Below, piece by piece: positions 45,436-56,853 of a stretch of 64,000 nt of DNA. The stretch covers positions 5,615,658-5,679,657 of the forward strand of contig NW_009799179.1 in the NCBI RefSeq assembly GCF_000213175.1, read 5' to 3'. The number at the start of each line of letters is the position of its first letter. Positions within the stretch are counted from its first letter, which is position 1. Both the position numbers and the translations under genes were made by a program. The notes beneath the pieces are model-generated. The model was not told the DNA's origin. It made no database searches and saw only the letters and a list, made by a program, of their open reading frames with translations. Source of the DNA: Neurospora tetrasperma FGSC 2508 (taxonomy: Eukaryota > Ascomycota > Sordariomycetes > Sordariales > Sordariaceae).

Positions 45436-48400
45436 GTTTTGATATGGTGTTGCTGTGTAGGGATGCCTTTGTTTTTTAAAGTATTACTGTTGTAGGGTAG
45501 GGTCTTTGTCCGGAGGTCAGGTGTTTGTTGGAAAAGAAGGGATCCGTTTATCGAACCTGCCCTCGGCTTCTTTTCATCACGTTCATCATGGACAAGGGCG
45601 ATAGTAATGTGGCAGTTTTGGTTGATCGGTTGGCGGGTGGGTTTTCTGTTGATGATAGGATTAACTCTTAGACATTGTTATGTGAAGAAGGTTTAATTTT
45701 TTTTGGCATACATTCGCGATCGGATAGCACTTCTTCCGTTCATCTATCCAGTAACAATAACCGCTCATGAACTTCGCCGTACTGCATCAGTAACGAAGTA
45801 AGCACGAGCACAAAAAAGCGCCACAGTAGGCTGACTAACATGTATGTTTTCCCATATTAAATGTAGCTATCCGAAGGCAGACAGGGGGCAGCTACTATGT
45901 ATCTAGACAGTACCTCTGTTCTGGTAAATTTGCATGTTTGGGAGGACAGAGCAGTTTAGGCCAGGCGAACAATGGGTCAATTCTCCCTTCGACTCTCCTG
46001 TTAATAGCCCTATAGAAGTGGTTGCCAGTAAAAGAGGGGGTCACATCATGAAGTGAAGGAGGGTGTAGTGTAGACAGTCTTTGTTGTCAGATATCTAGAA
46101 CAGAGTATTGGATGACCTGATCGACCAACTGACTGACTGACTGACGACGTCGTTTCTTGCGTAACCTCCGGCGAGGAAAGATGAATAGGTAATATAATAC
46201 AGGTACAAACCTAGGTAATAATATTGGCGCGCCGGGGAGGGAGGGGGGAGGCGACAAGGGTTCAAAAGGCATGGAGAAAGAAAGTGAGGAGATGGAGGGA
46301 AGGGTGTGCGAATATGCGAATGGCGTGGTAAGCGGCGACGGTCTGCATAACGGCAGATATAGGGTGTAGGATACGCAAGGTTTTGTAGAACAAATATACT
46401 TCAGCCATGAGAACGCGTCTTTATAGTTACTTCCCATCGAGATCAGCGACTTGGGAAACATGATCTCTTTCATGCGCCGAGGCCTTCAGTTGCTGTAAAA
46501 TCCCAGAAATCCGTATTCCCCGGCTTTTTTGGTGTCGTGTGCAGGAGCAAGGCGGACCCCCCGCGCCTGGTGACACTTTGCTTGCCTTCGCCTATATGAT
46601 CTGATCTGATTTGACGCCAGTACACCAAGATATAGTTCTATGCTATTGTATGCATCGAGCGGCATGGGCAGCCTGATGGCGTAGCAAACGGACGGCTCGT
46701 CGCTAGGTGCGGGCTGTTGAGTGTTGAGTGTCGAAGTAATCACAAGGTGTCATGCACGGCCACCGCAGCCCGGGAGGGCAGGTCGAAAATTGAAAGTAAA
46801 GAGCCGGGAGAGGGGACGACGGCCGGCGACGATATGGTGACTGAGTTTGGCCAGTGAAAGCAACTGAACCATTCAATTATGTAACCTGCTTTATTACTGT
46901 GTAGCCTCTGCCCCGTTCCCCACACTAACGGAGTCCCCCATCCTTCCTTCCATTTTCCGATGATTCGGAACTTGTTCAGTAGAGGTACGTATATTAGGTG
47001 GAGGTACTTAGGTACTACAGCGGGTGGTGTCGTATCGAGAGAACGGGCGGTGCACTTGATAAGCCGTCGGGATGCCGCAGGTGATTTCCTGATATAAGTA
47101 CGCAGCAGTTGCTTCTGTTAGTGAAGTCGATACATCTGGGGATAGTTTTTTTTAACAGCTAGTGTAGTTGACTGGCAAAGAAGACCTCGAAGCTTTGGGT
47201 ACCAGGATGACCTGGGTCAACTGACATCATCCTGAAATGGGTCCGTTATCCCACCTCGCGCGCCCGCATTCTCACGCACTGCTTGTCATGTATACTTCGC
47301 ATCGCATATTTACATTGGATGATCCAACTGCAACCCAAACCGCATCGGCTTTACCCATCTGATTGAGAAACGAGATGGAGGGCCGAATATGATTTCGACC
47401 TCCCGCTTTCCGCCACGCTACCTCTTTCCTCTTTTCACCCAGTTCAGTCACGACGACATGACTCCAAGATCCATGTGTACCCGACCCTCTGGATTCAAAG
47501 CTCGCAAGGACCTTCTTGGCCTTCTCTCAGGCCGGAATACCAGCTGTGTCTATTTCGGATTCATGTTCGTGGTGTCACTGGACAGTTCAGGACGGGAAGA
47601 ATGCCAAATCCCACTCGGTTTGCTTGTCAAGTGGGAGTGAGAGACATGTTTGTTTCATACTGTAAAACTTTCATGACACACCTCACTGGCTGGGGAAGCT
47701 GCGGTTGCTATGTTTGGTGAGGTTGGCTGCTCGTCTCTCTCTTCAGTTTCTCTTCAGGCCTACCACTTGCTTGGCGGTCAGGTTAGAATTCTCTAAAGCA
47801 TTTGATCCTCAACACATGTTTCTTTGATCTACCAAGCGGTTTCATGAAGACCCAAATACTCCTGCCCACAAGCGCCCTATCCGCTCGCCATCGAGAACGA
47901 CGTGGGCACAACTCGATTCGGAAACAAAAGAAGGCCTGTGAACGGTGGGTCCCGTCGCAGGTCAGGTCTATCTTGGTTATCCGAGTCCAATCAAACATCA
48001 GACCTGCCATTCAGGTGCCCGTGTCTTCCCAGACTTGGGGTTCTCGAGCTTACCAGTGAGCCGGCGCCCGCTCATCAGCATCCAAAGCAGGGCAACCATG
48101 GTTCGAGACGTCCCGTCCAGTCCCAAAGCTTCACGGCGCCCATTGCGCATTCCGTTGTGCAGTGGCTTTCGCTCAGCGAAGGGACAAGGCCGCACAGCCC
48201 GGCTTCCCAGAATGCCCGTCGGCTTGGGCCGTTCTTCGGTCGGCCACTAAGGTGAGAGGGCGGGGCACTGCAAGCCTGCACCACACCACTGCACCATGAG
48301 CACTACCTAAGCACTGCACCACCTCGACTCTGGCTGCTCTTTGTGTAGTGACCACCTGTACACCACCACCTTCCTTTCTGAACCGCCCGCACTGGCCGCT

Positions 48401-48884
48401 TGCCCGACAAAGAAACGAGTCAGGCAAGTCGGGTACGCAAGATGGGCACGCCTCTTCCATGAACCGAACGAGCAAGAGGCGTTGAAATCCAAACGATCCC
48501 TTCTCTTTTTGTCTTTCTGGGAAATCCATCTAGCTCGGTAGCAGGCTTCAGTCGGATTTAGAAGCGAAAGTCAACAAACCCACCTTCTCCGATTTCCATC
48601 CCATCTCCGAACCCCGTTTCAGCCGCCGTTGCCCTTCTGCCCCCGATCCGGGCCCAACCAGCCGAGCAAACCCAGCCAAACAGCAGCTGAAGCTGAACTG
48701 GCACTGCAAAGTGAAGAGTAAAAGTGCGCGACTTCCATGAGTTCGACACATCAGGCCAATCCACTGTTCCCGTGCGTCTGCCCCTCAGTCGCGACCACGC
48801 CCGATGCGCCCCATATATTGACGACCTGTCCATAATAAACACCTTGCTCTGAAGGACTTCCGCCCCTACCCACCAGCTGTCGCT
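45436..48884. other. Intergenic, 3.4 kb: 3' side of chs-4 and upstream of the WD40 gene
   Basis: No supported gene. It holds a (TGAC)4 repeat at 46130-46145 and many short frames without features. A TATA-like CATATATT at about 48815 lies 70 bp before the WD40 gene start and is a reasonable core promoter. The chs-4 3' untranslated region should fill the first few hundred bases. Confidence 0.5.
46130..46145. repeat. (TGAC)4 microsatellite
   Basis: Four tandem copies of TGAC, the same unit as at 31247-31266, both in non-coding DNA after plus-strand genes. Confidence 0.85.
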
Positions 48885-51248
48885 ATGCGCGACACAAATA
48901 TGCGGAACGGTAACCGACCACAAGTATCCCAGGGTAGTCACGGTACTGGCGCTCTTACCGACATGCCCAGCGGAAACTCGGCCGTCGCCGGGTCCAGCTG
49001 GCCGACCATCATCCCCATGTCCACCATAGCAGGCGAAGAGGATGGGGTAATAAACTACCAGGTGGAGAACCATCAAGTAGTGATCGGCCAACCACTTAAT
49101 CACTTTTCTGAGAGCGGTAGCGAGTACGAAGACGTCGAGGACGAGGAGCACCAACACGAAGACGGACAAGGCGAACAAGAAGTGGAAGAGCACGACGACG
49201 ACAATGACGGACATGAAAGCTTATTCTATGGTCACCACTACCTGCATACTGATCAAATGTTGGGCCACCATCCGCAGCCCTCCTTCTACCTTGGCCTGGA
49301 CGGTTATCTCTCCGACGACGTCGACATGTCCGACGATGCGGGTGCTCCCTTGGTGAACTACTTACAAGTGGCCAACTTGCTCACTAACGACATGGATACC
49401 GATGCCGACCATGAGGATAGCATTAGCATGACCTCCTCCCTATCAGACGAAGAGCAGTTCTCACAGTACCCTCCTGCTCCTCCAGCACCTTTCACGCCCT
49501 TCACCCTGGACTTGGTCAACCAGATGCTGGCAACAACTGGGCAAGGTTGGCTGCCTACGACGACCGCGTCACAGGTGATATCCGGCATCATCAACACGGT
49601 GCATCCCCAAGTTCCGCCTACAACGTTGCTTGATACCTTTCCTCACCCGGCTCACGGCCCCAATCCTCATAGCATGACTAGTCTTGGTCCAAGCAACCAC
49701 TGCCTCACCCAACTGTTATATGACTGGGCTCGTCCAGATCATCGAGGGCAAGGAGTACATCTACCTAGGGGCCCCTATCCATGGCCCAGCAGAATTGCGG
49801 ACCTCGCTGCGCAGAAGCTCTCACGGATACGCTACACAGACCTTGCTGGGGATCAATGTGATTTTCAAGGGGTGAACTGGGAAGAATTAGGGGTAACTAG
49901 GCAGGAGGCACGGCAACGTAGACTCCTGACCTACAGGAACTACGTCAACGTGTCGGGGTCTGACAAGTGGGATGTGAGTCGAACAAGCCTTCGCAATCTA
50001 CCCCTGTTTAAACATGTATATTTACCAGTGTCACAGGAAAATTGTCCCGATGTTAGCTTACCTGGCACCGATAGTTTCTTCAAGTTCCGGCGTATGGATT
50101 TCAAGTCCAACATCAACTTGTCGCACTTTCAACTACGAAACATATTGGCCACCACCTCTCGTACTAAGATCTTTTATCCCGGCAGCGGCGCTGTACACCA
50201 GTTCAACCCAGTCTCGGGGAAGACTCGAGTAGTTATGAAGCTCGGCGATGCCCAAGGCTCACATGTATCTACTATGGCCGCCGGTCACGGTGTCCTCATA
50301 GCGGGTAGCTTCAATGGAGAGTACACACTTCGCCATATGGACTCTGACGAGCCAGAGTCATCAGCCTGCCACGAGGGTATCATCACCAGCAATCAAAGTG
50401 GCATTACAAATCATGCCCAAGTCTATCAAGACCGAAATTCCGACAGACCTCTGGCTGGCTTTGCATCGAACGACGCCGTCTTCCGCGTCTTGGATATCAC
50501 CACCGAGAAATGGCTTTTTCACGAAGTTTACGACTTCCCGCTGAATTGCACCGCGGTCTCTCCTGACCGTCGCTTGCGTGTCGCTGTTGGAGACCACAAG
50601 AACGTCTTCATCACCACGACCGAGTCGACGCTGGGAGGTGGGAAACTCCAAATCCTTCAGGAGCTCTCCGGTCATCGTGACCACGGCTTCTCCTGCGCCT
50701 GGGCAGACGATGGATGGACAGTAGCCACAGGTTTTCAGGACAAAGCAATCACGATTTGGGACGCCCGCCGTTGGACAGACAGCAACGGGTCCTCGACACC
50801 ACTATGCACGATACGTGCTGAGATGGCCGGAGTCCGGAACTTGCAATTCTCGCCGATCGGCAGTGGCAAGCGTGTACTCGTCGCAGCCGAGGAAGCCGAC
50901 TACATCAACATCATCGATGCACAGACCTTCCGTTCCAAGCAAACAGTCGACGTGTTTGCCGAGATCGGCGGTGTCTCGTTCACAAACAGCGGGCAGGACC
51001 TCACGGTGCTGTGCTACGATCCCACACGAGGAGGCCTTCTACAGTTGGAGCGGTGCGGAATGAGTCAGATGATGACAGGAGACTTCGACGAGCGAGGCTT
51101 GGATTATCGATATTATGGGCGACACATGGGAGGAAGCGGTGACTCTGACTGGTTACAATCTTCTTTCACCGAGGAGAAGCGCATCAAGAATAGCGTAGTT
51201 TGGAGAAGTCAAAGACGCGCGGCGTTAGCTGATCTGGGGCCTTTTTGA
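48885..51248 (+). CDS. WD40-repeat protein with acidic N-terminal region
   Basis: A single frame of 787 residues from ATG 48885, with a TATA-like element 70 bp upstream. Residues about 80-115 are very rich in Glu/Asp/His (SEYEDVEDEEHQHEDGQGEQ), followed by further acidic stretches. The C-terminal half (about 420-720) is a WD40 propeller: HGVLIAGSFNGEYTLRHMDS, GFASNDAVFRVLDITTEKWL, ELSGHRDHGFSCAWADDGWT, VATGFQDKAITIWDARRWTD and KRVLVAAEEADYINIIDAQT are successive blades. The pattern recalls the uncharacterised WD-repeat family typified by S. pombe C2A9.03, which also occurs in plants; I am only moderately sure of that link. The molecular role is unknown; WD40 propellers usually act as protein-binding platforms. 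The gene stands alone, with more than 3 kb of non-coding DNA on both sides. Confidence 0.85.
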   Translation: MRDTNMRNGNRPQVSQGSHGTGALTDMPSGNSAVAGSSWPTIIPMSTIAGEEDGVINYQVENHQVVIGQPLNHFSESGSEYEDVEDEEHQHEDGQGEQEVEEHDDDNDGHESLFYGHHYLHTDQMLGHHPQPSFYLGLDGYLSDDVDMSDDAGAPLVNYLQVANLLTNDMDTDADHEDSISMTSSLSDEEQFSQYPPAPPAPFTPFTLDLVNQMLATTGQGWLPTTTASQVISGIINTVHPQVPPTTLLDTFPHPAHGPNPHSMTSLGPSNHCLTQLLYDWARPDHRGQGVHLPRGPYPWPSRIADLAAQKLSRIRYTDLAGDQCDFQGVNWEELGVTRQEARQRRLLTYRNYVNVSGSDKWDVSRTSLRNLPLFKHVYLPVSQENCPDVSLPGTDSFFKFRRMDFKSNINLSHFQLRNILATTSRTKIFYPGSGAVHQFNPVSGKTRVVMKLGDAQGSHVSTMAAGHGVLIAGSFNGEYTLRHMDSDEPESSACHEGIITSNQSGITNHAQVYQDRNSDRPLAGFASNDAVFRVLDITTEKWLFHEVYDFPLNCTAVSPDRRLRVAVGDHKNVFITTTESTLGGGKLQILQELSGHRDHGFSCAWADDGWTVATGFQDKAITIWDARRWTDSNGSSTPLCTIRAEMAGVRNLQFSPIGSGKRVLVAAEEADYINIIDAQTFRSKQTVDVFAEIGGVSFTNSGQDLTVLCYDPTRGGLLQLERCGMSQMMTGDFDERGLDYRYYGRHMGGSGDSDWLQSSFTEEKRIKNSVVWRSQRRAALADLGPF

Positions 51249-52853
51249 GCTTGATGGAAACCCCTCCCGCAATGGGCGACAAAAGCATATGCCTCGGGCA
51301 ATTCGGCGAGTGCTACTGTATCTCTGGGAGGGGCTGACGAGAGACGAGGAAACAAAACGAACACCATGGCTAACATTGGGCTGTGTGTACCCTCTGAAAT
51401 GGGCTTGAAGGGTCGTTTGGCGCCAGCAAGAACAAATTTCGTCACGCACGCCAACGGTAAAAATACGTTCATCCAACAATATGGAAGCCACCGCCTGGAG
51501 AGCATCATTATAGGAGGTCGAGCTTCACGTCGAAGATCAGTTAGTGTGGAGCACTAGCGTGATACCTGGCTCACGAAGCCTCTGTCTTCACAAGCTGGAA
51601 CGCAATGTCTCGAAAGCAGCAACTCTCGGTACATATTTCGCAGGGAGGATCAATACTAGGTCTTAAATGGAAGACCTTCGTGAACAGTTCTATATATTTA
51701 CCCTCAGACGCACCCCGCTGTCACAAATCCGAGGCGTTATCCTTATTAAGCGACCAGCAAACGGCCAAGAGGATCGAGTTTGCGGCATTTGGGATTCTTT
51801 CGAAGGATACGCGAAGGTGTTTTCAAGAAAGTCAGGAAGTTTCCAAAGTCAAGCACAACGGGTCATTTTCATTAGATCGTTCTTTTCCTGCTAAGGAATG
51901 AAAAGGACGAAGGAAAGACTTACTAGGTGTTTCATGAAAGGGAAGGAACTCGACTCGTATATGAATCCTTACCACGGAAGCGAAGCTTGTCAATGTGGTA
52001 TCCTTTATCAAGGATTCAGTTCAGTTCGATTGCATTTTTTTAGCGTTCACGATACCTCTATTTTTCTTTTTCGTTGGGCTGTTTTGCAGTTGGTTCAAAT
52101 TTCGCGGACAACATTTGTATCATTCTCTCCATTGGTCCTTTTAAGGTTTTCATTCGTATCTCAGCGGGCAGCGGGTGGTAAAGTGAACTGAATTAGGTGC
52201 AATAGTTGTACATTTGGTGAATTCTACCTCTAGGTCCTTATTCACATCATCATCATTCTCATTACCCAAGTTGATCATGATCATCGAGCCGCGATATCTG
52301 TAGTTCCTGCTTTAGATACCATCATGTCTAACGGGAAGGAAACTGTACCTTCCCCGTTGAGAAGTTAGTTCGATTGCTTCGGATTTATCAACCACAATGA
52401 ACCTACCAGAAACACACCTGCGTGCCTAGAGGTACGTACCTCTGACTCCTGCGATTGCGGATGCGATTCCGTTGACCTGCTCTCAGTACAAAAAGAAACT
52501 TCTGAAATAAAAACAAAAGATTTTTGGGACAATAATAATCAGACTAAAAATCCAGATTGTCCCCAAAGAGGTAAAAACAAAAGACACTCAGACTCAATAA
52601 GATTTGCAGTGGCTACCTAAAGAATGAAGTTTACTCAGGTTGATTTCGTGCACGGTCTCAGGAGTTCGACTTTATCATCTCCTCGCCATCATACGTGTGT
52701 TGTGAGCTGGAAGTAGAGGTATCACATTAAAGTCCACTACGTACCTAGTCAAGAATACTGTTCCTCCCCAATAGCGGCGGGATATACTGATAGGCAAGGC
52801 AGTATTTTAAGACTGTTAATGTACTACTCTCGCTCTTTCCAGTCACTAGGGAA

Positions 52854-52999
52854 TTTTTTTTCTTCTTATTTTTCTTATTTCTTATCTTCTTCTTCATAAG
52901 ATTAAGCAAGTTATCCGGGTAGTGGTATAGTTGTGAACTTACTTTGTTACATTTGCCTGTCTCGTCCTTCTTCTTCTCCTTCTTCTTCTTCTTCTTCCT
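52854..52999 (+). repeat. Pyrimidine-rich CTT microsatellite region
   Basis: Two T/C-only tracts (52854-52897 and 52965-52999, the second mostly CTT trinucleotides) flank a short mixed segment in non-coding DNA. Confidence 0.7.
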
Positions 53000-54615
53000 C
53001 TATCTCAGACTCAACCTGTCTTTCTGTGATTCTTTTTCCCCTTGTTTCTGTAGCTCAGACTCCATCTTTGAATAGGTAGCCAAGTACTTATATGTACGCC
53101 TGCCTCTTGCTTCCTCCCTCCCTCCCTTCTAGTAGTAGACCCTAGTCTAGTAATGAAAATAGAGCAAGAAAGTGTTATATTCGCTTCACCAAAGAAAGAA
53201 GAGAAGTAAAAAGACACAAATGAAGAAAAGGGGGGAAAGAGGCAGTCACATACATTTTGATGTCTTAGCGACTCAACCACTAGTCTGGCTCTCACTGGCT
53301 TGTTGATGGGAGAGCTGACAGAATCCCCAAATTTTCCAGTATGTATGGTAGTATGTAATTATTAGAGGTAATGTAAAAGCTGAACCAACATGGAAATGGT
53401 TTGTTGTTATGTACCGTTGGACTGCCCATGTGGTTGTGGGTGGTGGTGGTAGAGGTAGTGGTCGGCGAGAGTGAATTAATAAAGAGAAATGTATCAACTG
53501 ATCAGTACCCTGGGTTTGGTGTATATGAACGTAGCGAAAAGTATCAAGCTTATAGTATGCTATCCTTTCATCCACACCGATTATGTGTACCATCTAATGC
53601 TGATTTACTAATTAGCTAAGTACTCAAATTAAACTGGAGGAAATTTAATCCCAGATTGACCCAACCCTTACAAGGACAAAATGAATCTATAGGCGCGGTT
53701 CAGAAAGATATCACAGTATTTAATATGACATTGCATTTTAGAAGGAGTATACTCAAGACAACATCAAGCTTTGACCATAGGACGAAACGAACCATGAGAC
53801 ATAACAACAACCAGGGAAGTTGCTCTAGAATCTCGAGTTGATATACGAACTAGTTGTATTGGACAGTAGAGCTAGATGTTTATACCCTGATGATACGTGA
53901 ATATACTTCCCTCTTTACATGTACCCTCAACAGATCACATAACATTGGATATTGAGGTACAGATACACACAGAGGGGGGAAAAAGAAGAAGAATAAAAAA
54001 TTAGACATAGACATAAGGAATCACAACGAATGTGTATCAAAATGATGAGTACCAACCGACAACAGTAAGAGACATGATAAACACATGAACAAAGAACATA
54101 ACCTCGAGTATTACAAAGGAGACCAGTATGATTGTGTGTGCGCATCCATCGCACCGCACAGCATCGTCCGTGTGTATCGATTTCCCCAACAGCGATAACA
54201 GCATGCGATTGTGTGCTTGTACATGTGACAAGGCACAAGATGCATGAACACGATTTTCCGCGCATCAACCTAATTGTATAATAAACTTGACACCCCTTGT
54301 CCGTGTCTCGAACAGAGAGAAGACATGTTGGTATATAGGTATGAAGGTATGTACGCCCAACCAGCGAGTCAACCCTGGAAAGGAAGCCCAAGGGGTGGAA
54401 CATTTATCGTTGTCAAGTGTGCGTGTGTAAGTATGTGCGTGTTCTTTCCCCGGACTCTGATCTGCACATCTCCCGTTGTTGCGTTGGGGAGGCAAGGACA
54501 AGACGATCAGTCGTGACGATCATCTGCAACGCGGGGGATAGACAGGTCGTATGTAGATCCCAGGGTTGACTCGCTAAATGGCAGATCGACCGGAGCTGAA
54601 TGTGAATATGTCTTG

Positions 54616-54638
54616 TACACACACACACACACGCACAC
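54616..54638. repeat. (CA)n microsatellite
   Basis: About eleven CA units with one G interruption in non-coding DNA, about 290 bp past the GH17 gene stop. Confidence 0.85.
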
Positions 54639-54923
54639 AAGTGGTGAGGAACAATGACAAGTGAAGTGACAACGGTGATACAGGGAACGTATTATATATG
54701 TATATATAATTGGAGAAGGGGCCCAAGAAAACCGATGAGTTGACTTCGACGCGCATGGTTTGAAAAAAGTATCCATTTATTTACCTCTCTCCCGCCCTCC
54801 TATTCCTCCAAAATCAAGACACAAATCCTGAAAGAGCAGAATAGGAGAATGGGAAAGAACATCCTCTATATCCAACCGTATCCAACAGCTTCATTTACGC
54901 AATCCTGATATCTTCTTCACGCT

Positions 54924-56853
54924 TTAGAGGGTGACACCGAAAATCTCACCGCAGCCCCAGTGCTGCTCGCAGTTGCAAGAACCAGGCTGCTTCCAGTGGT
55001 CATCGCTGAAGGAGAAGAAGACAACCTTCTTACCCATCTCCTGCTTGATGGCGGCAAGAGCGGTCTTCTGCTGCTCGCGACCGGGGCAGGCCTTGCCAAT
55101 GCACTCACCGGCGGTGGGCCAACCAGTCTCCATGACGAAACCAGGCTTGTTGCAGACCTTCTCAACAATCGCGAGCTGGCCAGCGACGAAAGTACCGGCC
55201 TGCTCGGGGGCAGTGTTGGCGTCGAAGTAGGCGTGAGAGTTGCAAGCAACGACATCGATGACGTTGCAGATGTCGGTCATGTCCATGGACTGCCAAGCAG
55301 AGACGACATCAGTGGTGGTGTAAGGACCAGAGTAACCGGCGCTGCCGAGCTCAGACTTGACGCGGTTGATAAGGTCCCTGAGCTGGCCAACGGTGCAGAA
55401 GCCGTTGAAGAGAGCCTCGTTACCAACGACAACAAGGTCAACCATGTCGAAGCGGCCCCAGGACTTGATGGCGGCGATCTGCTCAGAGACGTTGGGGGAG
55501 CCGTTTTCGCAGCCGGCAGTGCCGATGAAGACGCCGAGAATAAGACGGAGACCAGTGGCCTCAGCAGCGGCACCGACGCTGGGGAGAGTGTCGCAGTCAG
55601 TAGAGTAGACACGGAGGGTGGTGAAGCCAGCATTAGCGATGGCCTTGATGTCGGTCATGACGTCGGCAGCGTTCTTGCACTGGCCGTCCTGGGTGAAGGG
55701 AGTGTAGGTCATGGCCCACTTGTCACCCTTACCGCCGAGGTTGCCGGTGGGCGCGGTGGGCTGGGGGACCGCAGAAGAAGTGCTCGAGGAGGGAACCGCA
55801 GAGACGACAGGGACAGCGGAAGAGGTGCTCGAGGGCTCCTGGGGAGCCTCAGAGACAACAGGGGGAGCGATGGAGACAACGGGAGGAGCCACGGAAACAA
55901 CGGGAGGAGCCACGGAGGTGGTGGGCACGACGGGAGCCTGGGTCGAGGTAACGGGAGGCTCAACGGCGGTGAAGGGGCAGTAGACGACAACGTCGGTCTC
56001 GGTGATCGTGGTGACGACGGCGGGAGCAGAGTAGGTGCCGGGGTTGTAGGTCTCGACAACAGGGACCCTGACAGTGACGGGCTCGCTGTCGGTGACAGTG
56101 GTGGTAATGGGAGCAATGGTGTAGGTACCAGCGCTGGGGCAGACATAGGTGGTCAGCTCAACGACGCTGGTAACAACACCATTCTCGGCAGTCTTGGTGG
56201 TGGCAACCGGGCAGACAACGGTGGTGGCAGTCTCGACGACGGTGGTAACACCACCAAGAGTGTGGGTACCGCTAGGAACAACGGTGGAAGAGGCACCGCA
56301 GACGGTCTTGGTTTCGGTCAGGACCACAGTGGTGGCCGGGAAGGTGTAGGTGCCCGGAGTAGGGCATGTCTGCTGGATCGGGGTGGGGACGGTGACGGGA
56401 CCCTGGGAGGTGGTGGTGGGGACCACAACAACCTCGGTAGTGCTAGGGACCGCAATCGAGGAGGTGCTAGGGATCGCAATCGAGGAGGTGCTAGGGACCA
56501 CAATCGAGGAGGAGTTGGCGAAGACCAGCGAGGAGGAGAGGGTGGGCAAGGCCTCGCTGGTGGTGATGGCCGAGGAGGTGGCAGGCACGGCCGTGGAGGG
56601 AGGGGCGGGAGGAGTGTAGACTGTGCGACATGTTAGTTTTTCTGAGCAAAGAGACAGCTTCCAAGGTCAACGTACGGCCGGCAGGACCAGTGATGGTGGT
56701 CCAGATGGTGGTGCAGCCGGGGACACAGATCTCGGTGTCGTTGTGAACCCTCTTCTCGAACAAGGGCTGGTGGAGGTGACGGTGGTGAAGTCTGTTGGCG
56801 CTCGCGCCGCCGGCGAGGATGGCCGCGCTGGCCGCAACAAGTATTCCCTTCAT
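54924..56853 (-). CDS. btgE: Secreted GH17 cell-wall beta-1,3-glucanase (btgE type)
   Basis: Two exons, 56853-56676 and 56620-54924 (intron 55 bp, donor GTACGT, acceptor ACAG), giving 624 residues. Seen: a signal peptide (MKGILVAASAAILAGGASA); a short region with CVPGCTTIWTTITGP; a long Ser/Thr/Val-rich part (about 60-355) with recurring blocks such as TPGTYTFPATTVVLTETKTV, CPSAGTYTIAPITTTVTD and YNPGTYSAPAVVTTITETD, likely O-mannosylated and wall-anchoring; and a GH17 domain (about 356-624). The acid/base Glu is in VVGNEALFNG (about 460) and the nucleophile Glu in VMETGWPTAGE (about 555). Known: Aspergillus btgE and related proteins share the CGASSTVVPSGTHTLGGVTT-like block and act on wall glucan. 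Hydrolase versus transglycosidase activity cannot be told apart from sequence. The gene diverges from cyt-4. The long opposite-strand frame (558 codons) is a shadow of the biased codon use. Confidence 0.92.

Larger units (their letters stand above)
51249..54923. other. Intergenic, 3.7 kb: 3' regions of WD40 and GH17 genes, partly AT-rich
   Basis: No gene is supported between these convergent stop codons. Pyrimidine tracts lie at 52854-52897 and 52965-52999 (CTT repeats). The part from about 53300 to 54100 is visibly richer in A and T than its surroundings. A CA dinucleotide repeat lies at 54616-54638. Short frames here lack any domain. Confidence 0.5.

Noticed and set aside
54960-56636. Plus-strand open frame of 558 codons rich in Gly/Asp
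   Set aside because: It is the exact complement of the GH17 gene, whose C-ending codon bias removes antisense stops. The protein has no fold-like pattern, while the minus strand has a signal peptide and catalytic motifs.
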